Assembly (NCBI GenBank): GCA_034670145.1
Contig: JAXMOA010000023.1
Location: forward strand, 1-64,000
Length of the DNA: 64,000 nucleotides
Direction of reading: 5' to 3'
Source of the DNA: HXMU1420-2 sp034670145
GTDB lineage: Bacteria; Pseudomonadota; Alphaproteobacteria; Rhodobacterales; Rhodobacteraceae
Part shown: piece after piece, positions 16,924-24,685 of the stretch
How the letters are laid out: each line of letters begins with the position of its first letter
Numbering within the stretch: the stretch's first letter is position 1
Notes under the pieces: model-generated
The model's input: only the letters and a program-made list of their open reading frames with translations
Told to the model about the DNA's origin: nothing
Database searches by the model: none
Made by a program: the position numbers and the translations under genes

Positions 16924-18300
16924 GTGACCGATATTGCCGACTTGAGCGCCGCAGACCTTGCTGCGGCAATTGCCGCACGCCAGATTTCTCCCGTGGAAGC
17001 CGTGCGAGCCGCCCTCGACCGCATCGATGACCGCGCAGAGCTGAATGCATTCGTTACCGTCTGCGCTGACGAAGCCCTCTTCGCCGCGAGGGACGCTGAA
17101 TCTGCGGTCCTGCGCGGCGACTCGCTTGGGCCGCTTCACGGTGTTCCCTTCTCCGTCAAAGATTTGGTCAACACCAAAGGCGTGCGCACCACAAACGGGT
17201 CAAGAGTGTTCGAACGTTTCGTCCCTGACAGCGACGCCGTATCTGTGGCGCGCTCTAAAGCCGCGGGCGGGATCCTGATCGGCAAGACCACAACCCCGGA
17301 ATTCGGGCACAAGCCCGAGGCGACCTCGCCGGTGTCGGGGCGCACCCTGCACCCCACCCATCCCGACCGTTCGCCGGGCGCGTCGAGTTCCGGTTCCGCG
17401 GTCGCGGTGGCGGCGGGTATGGGCCAGCTTTCCATCGGATCGGATGGCGGTGGCTCAATCCGCATCCCGGCGGCCTGCTGTGGTATCGTTGGTCTCAAAC
17501 CTACCTTGGGCATGATCCCACACCTGCAGCTTCCGGACCTGTTCGGCGCCAACTCCTACGTCGGGCCGATGGCGCGCACCGTCGCCGACACGGCGCTGTT
17601 CTTCGAAGCGATGGCCGGTTTCGACCGGATGGACCCCTATGGCCAGGCGGTCCTGCCCCCCGAGACGCGGGTGTCCGACCTCAAGGGGCTCCGCGTTGGC
17701 TGGCTGCCGGAAGGTGGGGCGAAGGTGGACCCCGAGGTCGCCGCGCTGACCCGCGCCGCCGTGGAGGCAATGGCCGGGCAAGGGGCAGTGGTCGAGGAGA
17801 TCGACCTGGACTTCAAGGGGATGGAGCCCGCGTTTCTCACCGTCCTGCAGGCGGGTCTCTCCTCGCGCGTCGGCCCGCATGTGGCGAAGTTCGGCAACCA
17901 ACTCGATGACACCTTGTTGGTGCGTATCCTCGAAGGTGGCAAGCTTAGCGCCAATGACCTGTCCGCCGCCAGCTACGAACGCACCCGGTTCTTCCGCCTT
18001 CTGCAGCAGGAGCTGGACCGCTACGACGTGATCGTCTCGCCCGTGCTGACTGCACCCGCCATCCCGATCTCACTCGATACCTCCGGCGAGGTCGAGGTCG
18101 CTGGCAATCGCGGCACCATCCGTGGTGCCTGGTACCCTTTCACCTTTCCTCTTAACCTGACAGGCCATCCCGCAATCTCGATGCCCTGTGGGCGTACCAA
18201 GGACGGTTTGCCAGTCGGTCTCCAAATCATGGGTAGCTGGTACTCCGAAGGACTCATCCTCGACGTCGCAAAGTTGCTCGAGGCTCTGGGGATTCACTAG
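16924..18300 (+). CDS. Amidase signature-family amidase
   Basis: GTG 16924 behind AAGGATTTCCC gives 458 residues. The catalytic triad is visible: Lys in PFSVKDLVNTKG, cis-Ser in GSDGGGSIRIPAA, and nucleophile Ser at the GGGS boundary, with the Gly/Ser-rich SPGASSSGSAVAVAAG in front. Family members hydrolyse carboxamides to acid and ammonia or amine; GatA is excluded because no gatB/gatC neighbours are present. As the last intact gene of the importer operon it probably deamidates the imported substrate or a product of the deacetylase/SDR steps. Confidence 0.88.
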   Translation: MTDIADLSAADLAAAIAARQISPVEAVRAALDRIDDRAELNAFVTVCADEALFAARDAESAVLRGDSLGPLHGVPFSVKDLVNTKGVRTTNGSRVFERFVPDSDAVSVARSKAAGGILIGKTTTPEFGHKPEATSPVSGRTLHPTHPDRSPGASSSGSAVAVAAGMGQLSIGSDGGGSIRIPAACCGIVGLKPTLGMIPHLQLPDLFGANSYVGPMARTVADTALFFEAMAGFDRMDPYGQAVLPPETRVSDLKGLRVGWLPEGGAKVDPEVAALTRAAVEAMAGQGAVVEEIDLDFKGMEPAFLTVLQAGLSSRVGPHVAKFGNQLDDTLLVRILEGGKLSANDLSAASYERTRFFRLLQQELDRYDVIVSPVLTAPAIPISLDTSGEVEVAGNRGTIRGAWYPFTFPLNLTGHPAISMPCGRTKDGLPVGLQIMGSWYSEGLILDVAKLLEALGIH

Positions 18301-18354
18301 CTGCGGCTGATGCTATCTGGGAATGAAATCTAGAAGCCCAGGGAAAACCCTACG

Positions 18355-18480
18355 AAAAAACAGTATGATATCGCGGTTGTTCATGGTGACGGGATCGGCC
18401 CGCAGATATGAGCGGTGGCTTTAGAGCTCATGGAGGTGTTGCCACATGAACAGACGGTTTTTGCAAAGTCACAGACGCTG
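18355..18480 (+). pseudogene. Isopropylmalate/tartrate dehydrogenase-like N-terminal remnant
   Basis: Just 55 bp after the amidase stop a frame reads QYDIAVVHGDGIGPQI, a TGA stop, then AVALELMEVLP. GDGIGP is the signature N-terminal strand-loop of the isocitrate/isopropylmalate/tartrate dehydrogenase family. The similarity fades within about 40 codons. A decarboxylating beta-hydroxyacid dehydrogenase was therefore probably once the next gene of the operon, and was killed by a nonsense mutation and truncated when the IS material downstream arrived. Confidence 0.6.
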
Positions 18481-18559
18481 CATTTTCAAACAGCAGCAAC
18501 GGCCGCCTTCCAGGCGTCAAAAGCCTCAAGCCTGTGGTGTCGGATCGTCATAGCGGAGC

Positions 18560-18778
18560 GGCGGCGTGCTGGGACGGACAGGCAATTTCGAATAGTGGAA
18601 TGGATTGATACGAACCGTTGCAGAGTACCCGGCGACCGCTACCTCTGCATTGGAGGATTTCATCCAAAACCAGCCCATTCTGGTCGACCGCGCGTCACAG
18701 CCAGAACTTGCGACCCTTGATCGTCACAACAACCGCGTCGAGTACCTGCAATTATCACCGCCTTAATGGGACAACACC
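18560..18778 (-). pseudogene. IS6-family transposase remnant with one terminal repeat
   Basis: On the minus strand a frame reads VVVTIKGRKFWL, a TGA, then RAVDQNGLVLDEIL. This is the mid-part of IS6-family transposases, with the usual Trp codon changed to a stop. Its upstream edge is GGTGTTGTCCCATTAAG, ending at 18778, which recurs in inverted orientation at 24616-24632. Most of the element is gone. Between it and the isopropylmalate-dehydrogenase remnant (18480-18560), and from 18779 to 18836, I see no gene. Confidence 0.55.
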
Positions 18779-18836
18779 GTCTCCGCGTCAGTACATCAGA
18801 TTTGTTTTTTTCGGCGCTGGAAGAAATTGTAATAAA

Positions 18837-20225
18837 TCAACCATGGTTAGCCATACTGGCTCCCATGAGCGCGGCTTCCTGGAAGGCCTCGCTGATGGTG
18901 GGATGGGCATGGATGGTGGCGGCGACATCCTCCAGACGCAAACCCGCCTCGATCACGAGCGCAAAGCCCGACACCAGTTCCGAAACGCCGGGGCCGGTGG
19001 CCTGCACGCCAAGGATCAGGTGATCGGTTTCACGGGCGACGATGCGCACGAAACCTTCGACATCATCCAGCGTCAACGCACGGCCATTGGCGCGGAACGA
19101 GAATTCCTTGACAAGGGTCTTGGTATCCTCAGGAACTTCGCTGGGCAGGTAACCAGCGCTGACGATTTCGGGATCGGTGAAACACACGGCAGGCACGCAG
19201 ATGCGATCCCACACGGCGGTTTTGCCGGCCGTGACATCGGCCACGATTTCCGCCTGCGCCATCGCGCGGTGCGCCAGCATCGGACCGGGGGTGACATCGC
19301 CGATGGCATAGACCCCGCGCATCGAGGTCTGGCAGCGGTCGTCGATTTCGACGAAGGGGCCAGACTGGCGCAGGTGCAGTTCCTCCAGGCTCAGGCCATC
19401 GGTGTTGGGCGCGCGACCGATGGTGACCAGCACCTGTTCGACGTCGAGGCTGGCTTCCTCATCGCCGCATTGCAGGGTGAGGGCGGATGCGCCTTCGTCC
19501 CAGGCGGTGACCTTGGTGTCCAGCTTCAGGTCAATGCCCAGCTCCTCCAGACGGCGGCGTACGGGGCGGGTGAGCTTTTCGTCATACAGCGGCAGGATGT
19601 GCGATCCGGCCTCGATCATGGTGACCTTGCAGCCCAGTTTCGCAAAGGCGGTGCCAAGTTCGAGCCCGATATAGCCCGCGCCGACGACGGCAAGGCTGTC
19701 GGGGACGTGATCCAGCGCCAGCGCGCCGGTGGAATCCAGCACACGGCCGCCGATTTGCAGCCCCGGCAGGTCAACCGGGCGCGAGCCGGTGGCGATCACC
19801 ACGTTTTCGGCGCGGATCAGGGTACTGCCGGTTTCGCCGCGCACCTCAACTGTTTTGCCATCGCGGAACGTGGCCCAGCCACTGAGGGTTTTGACGCCGC
19901 TGCGTTCCAACAGGCCGGTCACGCCCGCGCACAGGCGGGACACGACACCGTTGCGCCACCCGCTTGCCTCGGCCCAGTCAAGGCGGGGTTCGGAGACGTG
20001 AACGCCATGCGCGGCGCCCGCGGCCTGCTGCACCGCGCGGTGATAGGATTGCGCGGTGTGAATCAGGGCCTTGGACGGAATGCAACCGACATTCAGGCAG
20101 GTGCCGCCAACGCGATTGCCTTCGACAAGGATGGTATCAACACCCAGCCGCGCCGCGCGCGAGGCGCAGACATAGCCCCCCGGCCCGCCACCGATCACAA
20201 GCAGCTTGCAACTGAGATCAGTCAT
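18837..20225 (-). CDS. lpdA: Dihydrolipoyl dehydrogenase (E3) of the branched-chain 2-oxoacid dehydrogenase
   Basis: This 462-residue flavoprotein has the FAD motif GGGPGGYVCASRAA at about 12-25, the redox disulfide CLNVGC, the NAD motif GAGYIGLELG at about 180-190, and the C-terminal HAHPTISEAFQEA with the catalytic His-Glu. It reoxidises lipoyl groups on E2 and reduces NAD. The start overlaps the end of the E2 gene by 8 bp, so this copy is dedicated to the adjacent complex rather than a general E3. Confidence 0.93.
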   Translation of the reverse strand: MTDLSCKLLVIGGGPGGYVCASRAARLGVDTILVEGNRVGGTCLNVGCIPSKALIHTAQSYHRAVQQAAGAAHGVHVSEPRLDWAEASGWRNGVVSRLCAGVTGLLERSGVKTLSGWATFRDGKTVEVRGETGSTLIRAENVVIATGSRPVDLPGLQIGGRVLDSTGALALDHVPDSLAVVGAGYIGLELGTAFAKLGCKVTMIEAGSHILPLYDEKLTRPVRRRLEELGIDLKLDTKVTAWDEGASALTLQCGDEEASLDVEQVLVTIGRAPNTDGLSLEELHLRQSGPFVEIDDRCQTSMRGVYAIGDVTPGPMLAHRAMAQAEIVADVTAGKTAVWDRICVPAVCFTDPEIVSAGYLPSEVPEDTKTLVKEFSFRANGRALTLDDVEGFVRIVARETDHLILGVQATGPGVSELVSGFALVIEAGLRLEDVAATIHAHPTISEAFQEAALMGASMANHG

Positions 20226-21516
20226 TGGCCAACTCCATGAACATTATTGCCGGAGCTTCCAGCAGGGTTTTCATTTTCTGTACGAACTCGGCCGCGGCCC
20301 AGCCATCGACAACACGGTGGTCAAAGCTGCACGACAGGTTCATCATCCGCCGCGGCACGAAAGTGGTGCCGTTCCACACAGGGCGCACGGCGATTTTATT
20401 GACGCCGACGATGGCCACCTCGGGGTGGTTGATGATGGGGGTGGTGGCAATCGCGCCCAGCGGGCCAAGCGAGGTCACGGTCAGGGTAGATCCGGTCAGT
20501 TCCTCGGGCAGGGCGCGGCGGTTGCGGGCGGCATCGGACAGGCGTTTGATGCCACCGGCCATTTCCCACAGGGTTTGGGCCTCGGTATGGCGCAGGACGG
20601 GGACCATCAGGCCGCTGTCGGTTTGTGTGGCAATGCCGCAATGCACGGCCTGGTGACGGGTAATCAACCCGGCATCGTCATCGAAATGGGCGTTGATTTC
20701 GGGGTGGTCCAGCACGGCCTTGGACAGGGCGTGCAGCAAAAAGGGCAGCACAGTCAGCCGCCCGCGCGTGTCACCGAAACGGGCGTTCAGCTTGGCGCGC
20801 AGTTCTTCCAGCGCCTCGACATCCACTTCCTCGATGATCGAGAAATGCGGGATGCGCGATTTCGACAGCGCCATTCGTTCAGAAATCTTGCGACGCACAC
20901 CGGTGACGCGGATTTCCTCGGTCGCGGTGCGGGGGCGTGGGCCGGTTTGGTGCAGGATTTCCGGGCCGTGGGCGACGAACGCCTCAAGATCCTCGTGCAG
21001 GATATGGCCGGCGGGGCCGGAACCGCGCACTTGGCGCAGGTCGATCCCAAGGTCTCGCGCCCGTCCGCGAACGGAAGGCGCTGCCATCGGCCGCCCGGTG
21101 GCCCCTCTTGCGAGAATGGGTGGGCCGTCAGGATATACAGTCTTCGGAGGAACTTTGGCCATGACTTCGGGCTTTTCGGCGGCAGGTTGCGCCGCCGGGG
21201 CGGGCGCGGGATCGGTGTCAGCCTTGGGGGCTGGATCGGCGGGTTTTTCGACCGTTTCGGGAATGGCCGCGTTTTCATCTGAATCGATGCGTATCAGATC
21301 GCTGCCGATGGCCATGATTTCGCCGGGTTCAGCGCCCAGCCAAATGACCTTGCCGCCGACGGCGGCAGGAATTTCGACGGTCGCCTTATCGGTGGTCACT
21401 TCGCAGATGACGTCATCCTCGCGGATGATGTCGCCCACCTTGACCAGCCAGCTTGCCAATTCGGCCTCGGCGATGCCTTCGCCGATATCGGGAAGTATGA
21501 ACGTGTGTTCAGCCAT
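20218..21516 (-). CDS. bkdB: Lipoamide acyltransferase E2 (branched-chain 2-oxoacid dehydrogenase complex)
   Basis: The 432 residues have three parts: an N-terminal lipoyl domain with the lipoylated Lys in VTTDKATVEIP (about residue 43), a Pro/Ala linker, and a peripheral-subunit-binding domain with PSVRGRARDLGIDL and GSGPAGHILHEDL. The catalytic acyltransferase domain ends in SFDHRVVDGWAAAEF (the HxxxDG active site). It transfers the branched acyl group from E1 to CoA. There is one lipoyl domain, normal for Bkd E2. It lies 3 bp after the E1 beta gene. Confidence 0.92.
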   Translation of the reverse strand: MAEHTFILPDIGEGIAEAELASWLVKVGDIIREDDVICEVTTDKATVEIPAAVGGKVIWLGAEPGEIMAIGSDLIRIDSDENAAIPETVEKPADPAPKADTDPAPAPAAQPAAEKPEVMAKVPPKTVYPDGPPILARGATGRPMAAPSVRGRARDLGIDLRQVRGSGPAGHILHEDLEAFVAHGPEILHQTGPRPRTATEEIRVTGVRRKISERMALSKSRIPHFSIIEEVDVEALEELRAKLNARFGDTRGRLTVLPFLLHALSKAVLDHPEINAHFDDDAGLITRHQAVHCGIATQTDSGLMVPVLRHTEAQTLWEMAGGIKRLSDAARNRRALPEELTGSTLTVTSLGPLGAIATTPIINHPEVAIVGVNKIAVRPVWNGTTFVPRRMMNLSCSFDHRVVDGWAAAEFVQKMKTLLEAPAIMFMELAND

Positions 21517-21519
21517 GGT

Positions 21520-22533
21520 TCAGGCCTCCATGACGGTTGTGATGGCGCGTTTGACGCGGGCGGGACCGGGGAAGTAATCCCACTCTTGCGCATGCGGATA
21601 GGGGGTATCCCAACCGGCAACACGCAAAACCGGGGCTTCAAGGCTGTAGAAGCATTCGGCCTGGATCAACGAGGTGATTTCCGCGCCATAGCCCGAGGTC
21701 AGCGTGGCCTCGTGCAGGACGATGCAGCGACCGGTCTTGGTGACCGAGGCCACCAGCGTTTCCAGGTCCAGCGGCAACAGGGTGCGCAGGTCGATGACTT
21801 CGACGTCCACGCCGCTTTCCTCGACGGCCGCAAGGGCGACATGCACCATCGTGCCATAGGTGATCAGCGTGACGGCCGACCCTTCGCGCACCACGTTGGC
21901 CTTGCGAAGCGGCACCTCGTAATAGCCGGGGTCGACCTCGCCTAGGTCGTGCTTGCCCCAGGATTTCGAGGGACGGTCGAAATAACCGTCGAAGGGGCCG
22001 TTATACAGGCGCTTGGGTTCAAGGAAGATCACCGGATCGGGATCGGCGATCGCGGCCAGCAACAACCCCTTGGCATCCTGCGGGTTCGAGGGCACCACGG
22101 TTTTCAGGCCCGCAACATGGGTGAACAGGGCCTCGGGGCTTTGGCTGTGGGTTTGAGCCCCGAATATGCCGCCGCCGGTGGGCATGCGCACCACCATCGG
22201 GCAGGTGAATTCCCCGGCCGAGCGATAGCGCAGGCGCGCCGCTTCGGACACGATCTGATCGTAGCCGGGGTACATGTAGTCGGCGAACTGGATTTCGACG
22301 CAGGGTTTCAGGCCATAGGCCGCCATGCCGACAGCGGTACCTATGATCCCCAATTCGCTGATCGGGGTGTCAAAGCAGCGCTCCACGCCAAAGGTTTTCT
22401 GCAAGCCGGCAGTACAACGGAACACCCCGCCGAAATAGCCGACATCCTCACCCATGACCACGACATCGGGGTCTTTTTCCATGGCGACCGCGTGGGCATC
22501 ACGGATCGCTTCGATCATTGTCATCCGAGCCAT
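21520..22533 (-). CDS. bkdA2: 2-oxoisovalerate dehydrogenase E1 beta subunit
   Basis: The 337 residues show the transketolase-like beta-subunit pattern: GEDVGYFGGVFRCTAGL near the N terminus, RCFDTPISELGI and MPTGGGIFGAQTHSQSPE, then the C-terminal VIDLRTLLPLD and VASVTKTGRCIVLHEA. With the alpha subunit it forms the thiamine-diphosphate E1 that decarboxylates the 2-oxoacids of valine, leucine and isoleucine. The spacing to the alpha gene is 1 bp. The GVFRCTAGL variant fits branched-chain rather than pyruvate dehydrogenases. Confidence 0.92.
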   Translation of the reverse strand: MARMTMIEAIRDAHAVAMEKDPDVVVMGEDVGYFGGVFRCTAGLQKTFGVERCFDTPISELGIIGTAVGMAAYGLKPCVEIQFADYMYPGYDQIVSEAARLRYRSAGEFTCPMVVRMPTGGGIFGAQTHSQSPEALFTHVAGLKTVVPSNPQDAKGLLLAAIADPDPVIFLEPKRLYNGPFDGYFDRPSKSWGKHDLGEVDPGYYEVPLRKANVVREGSAVTLITYGTMVHVALAAVEESGVDVEVIDLRTLLPLDLETLVASVTKTGRCIVLHEATLTSGYGAEITSLIQAECFYSLEAPVLRVAGWDTPYPHAQEWDYFPGPARVKRAITTVMEA

Positions 22534-22534
22534 T

Positions 22535-23767
22535 TCAGTACCCCACTTCGTGACGTTGACGCACCAGGTGCGGCGGCATTTCGGCGTATACGTCCTCGAA
22601 CATGTCCCGCGGGCTGGGGCGGCTGCCGGAATGCAACGTGCCGATGGATTCGGCCTCTTTCTGGGCGGCGATCACGACGTCCATGATCTCGGCCTCGGCC
22701 TGGGTGTGGCGGTCTTCGCTCCAGACGCCCTTGTGGATCAGGTGCGCCTTGAGCCGCAGGATCGGATCGCCTAGCGGCCATGCGTTGCCTTCCTCTTTGG
22801 GGCGGTAGGCTGCCGGATCGTCCGAGGTGGAATGCCCCCCGGCGCGGTAGGTGACGTATTCGATCAGGGTGGGCCCCAGATCGCGGCGCGCACGTTCGAC
22901 GGCCCATTGCGCGGCAGCATGCACGGCAAGGTAATCGTTGCCATCAACGCGCAGGGCCGGCAGACCAAAGCCGTGTGCCCGAGCGGCAAAGGTGCCGGCC
23001 CCGCCACGGGCAATCCCCTGGAAGGTTGAGATTGCCCATTGGTTGTTGACGATATTCAGGATGACCGGCGGCTTGTAGGTCGAGGCAAAGACCAGCGCAC
23101 CGTGGAAGTCGCTTTCGGCAGTCGAACCATCGCCGATCCAGGCGGCGGACAGTTTGCGCTCGCCCTTGATCGCGGCGGCCATCGCCCAGCCGACGGCCTG
23201 CACATATTGCGTGGCCAGGTTCCCCGAGATCGAGAAGAAGCCGTGCTCTTTCGAACTATAGAACACCGGCAGCTGGCGGCCGTTCACCGGGTCACCATCG
23301 TTCGAATAGACCTGGCACATCATTTTCACCATCGGATAGCCCGAGGCGATAAGCAGACCGGCCTGGCGATACGTGGGGAAATTCATGTCGCCCTTACGCA
23401 ATGCCTTTTGGAAGGAGCAGGAAATCGCCTCTTCGCCCAGGTGCTGCATGTAGAACGAGGATTTGCCCTGGCGCTGCGCTGTCATCATCCGCGCGTCGAA
23501 GGCGCGCAAGGTCATCATGTGGCGCAGCCCTTCAAGCAGCTCTTCGTCGCTCAGGGTGCCAGCCCAGGGGCTTACGGCCTCGCCCTTGCTGTTCAGAACC
23601 CGGATGATCGAAAAGGCAAGATCCCGCATTTCCTCAGGGTTTTCACCAGGATCGGGGCGGCGCACGGCGCCGGCGCGGGGAATATCCACATGGGAAAAAT
23701 CGGGCTCATCCCCGGGGCGTAACGCCGGCTCTGGCACATGAAGACGCGGATCGCGTTCCTCAAACAT
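22535..23767 (-). CDS. bkdA1: 2-oxoisovalerate dehydrogenase E1 alpha subunit
   Basis: ATG 23767 follows GAGGAGACTTTTG and gives 410 residues. An N-terminal extension of about 60 residues, typical of Bkd alpha subunits, precedes the TPP-binding core. The core has GDGSTAESDFHGAL and NNQWAIST at about 215-250, and AGGHSTSDDPAAYR with phosphorylation-loop-like serines. It binds thiamine diphosphate in the E1 heterotetramer. The gene overlaps the small upstream gene by 8 bp, so it is translationally coupled to it. Confidence 0.92.
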   Translation of the reverse strand: MFEERDPRLHVPEPALRPGDEPDFSHVDIPRAGAVRRPDPGENPEEMRDLAFSIIRVLNSKGEAVSPWAGTLSDEELLEGLRHMMTLRAFDARMMTAQRQGKSSFYMQHLGEEAISCSFQKALRKGDMNFPTYRQAGLLIASGYPMVKMMCQVYSNDGDPVNGRQLPVFYSSKEHGFFSISGNLATQYVQAVGWAMAAAIKGERKLSAAWIGDGSTAESDFHGALVFASTYKPPVILNIVNNQWAISTFQGIARGGAGTFAARAHGFGLPALRVDGNDYLAVHAAAQWAVERARRDLGPTLIEYVTYRAGGHSTSDDPAAYRPKEEGNAWPLGDPILRLKAHLIHKGVWSEDRHTQAEAEIMDVVIAAQKEAESIGTLHSGSRPSPRDMFEDVYAEMPPHLVRQRHEVGY

Positions 23768-23987
23768 CAAAAGTCTCCTCAGTCAGGTCGATATACCGAC
23801 CAATACGCAGCAAGAAGGTGTGCACCATTTGCGCGTTTTGTTCATCAAGGGTGAAGGTCAACGCGAAAGCGTCGTTACCTTGCTTCTCAAGCCTAAAGCT
23901 TGAAAAGCTCATGCCCATTCTGCGTGCCGTGTCAGCGACGCGGCACATGTTGTCCAATGGCTCTGAACACTTCAAAAATCCGCGCAT
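23760..23987 (-). CDS. Small protein leading the bkd operon, possibly ACT-like
   Basis: The product has 75 residues from ATG 23987, with a good Shine-Dalgarno sequence (GGAGA, about 8 bases before). It has a compact alternating pattern that could fold as beta-alpha-beta-beta-alpha-beta: LKCSEPLDNMCRVADTARRM, then FSSFRLEKQG, AFALTFTLDE, and a helix ending RIGRYIDLTEE. This resembles a lone ACT domain such as the acetolactate synthase small subunit IlvM. The resemblance is in pattern only; no ligand motif is certain. Its stop overlaps the E1 alpha start by 8 bp, so it is the first gene of the bkd operon and divergent from the Lrp regulator. A role in sensing branched-chain amino acids is inference. 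Confidence 0.6.
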   Translation of the reverse strand: MRGFLKCSEPLDNMCRVADTARRMGMSFSSFRLEKQGNDAFALTFTLDEQNAQMVHTFLLRIGRYIDLTEETFDV

Positions 23988-24066
23988 ATCAGTTGTCTCC
24001 TGACCAGAAGAATAGTTACTCTACGTCCAAATTTTCTTCCAAATGATCTTGTATGCAAAGAAAGTG

Positions 24067-24082
24067 CGAAATATTATTTTCG
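24067..24082. promoter_or_regulatory. Candidate Lrp-type operator between the bkd operon and lrp
   Basis: CGAAATATTATTTTCG is an AT-rich dyad with CGAAA/TTTCG arms, of the GAAA-N6-TTTC type bound by feast/famine regulators. It lies in the 122-bp divergent gap between the bkd leader gene (start 23987) and the Lrp gene (start 24110). It is well placed for regulation of both directions. Confidence 0.45.
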
Positions 24083-24109
24083 ATAAAGCTGAATTTGAAG
24101 GTAGTTGTT

Positions 24110-24583
24110 TTGAGCATCATCAAACTTGACCCGGTCGACCGGCGAATCCTGCGCCAACTTGGCCTGGACGGCCGAATGCCCAACACACAACTTGCACAAG
24201 AAGTGGGGCTATCACCCAGCCCGTGCTGGCAGCGGGTGCGGCGACTGGAACAGCAGGGGGTGATCACCAGCTATCGCGCCATCCTGGATCAGGAAAAACT
24301 GGGCGCTGCGGAAATCGTGATGATCGAGGTCATTCTGGAACGGCACGACGACGACACGCTGGAAACCTTTGGCCGACAGATGCTGAAAATGCCCGAAGTG
24401 CTGGAGGTCCACCTGACCACGGGCGAATACGACTACCTGATCAAGGTCGCCGTGGACGGCACACGCGGCTACGAGGAATTCCTGCGCACGAAACTGTACC
24501 GCGTACCGGGCATCCGGCATTCACGGTCAAGTTTCGTACTGAGAACACTGAAGGATGTGCAGGCCTATTTGCCCGAGGATTGA
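24110..24583 (+). CDS. bkdR: Lrp/AsnC-family regulator (BkdR-like)
   Basis: TTG 24110 preceded by GAAGG gives 157 residues, the family norm. An ATG at 24053 is in frame but would put the operator-like dyad inside the gene and add a non-conserved 19-residue leader. The N-terminal helix-turn-helix reads LDPVDRRILRQL, then NTQLAQEVGLSPSPCWQRVR. The C-terminal RAM/ligand domain has LTTGEYDYLIKVAV and FLRTKLYRVPGI. Lrp-type BkdR activates bkd operons in response to branched-chain amino acids in other bacteria. The divergent placement supports the same here. Confidence 0.85.
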   Translation: MSIIKLDPVDRRILRQLGLDGRMPNTQLAQEVGLSPSPCWQRVRRLEQQGVITSYRAILDQEKLGAAEIVMIEVILERHDDDTLETFGRQMLKMPEVLEVHLTTGEYDYLIKVAVDGTRGYEEFLRTKLYRVPGIRHSRSSFVLRTLKDVQAYLPED

Positions 24584-24615
24584 GCCGCCTGATACGAAAT
24601 CAGAGGGTCTGTTGG

Positions 24616-24632
24616 GTGTTGTCCCATTAAGC
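24616..24632. repeat. Right member of a 17-bp inverted repeat bracketing the bkd locus
   Basis: GGTGTTGTCCCATTAAG at 24616-24632 is the exact complement of 18762-18778, 5.8 kb away. The left copy is the edge of an IS6-like remnant. The right copy lies between the lrp stop and the GntR gene, and only about 50 bp of possible IS sequence follows it. Both face outward from the bkd block. Confidence 0.6.
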
Positions 24633-24685
24633 CGCACATTAAATACGGTCGCCCGGATGCGCGTGTGTCGAACAGAAAACGTCGT

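Noticed and set aside
18618..20240. 540-codon open frame antisense to the lpdA gene
   Set aside because: Complement artefact of a GC-rich gene; no recognisable domain, and no ribosome-binding site at its start.
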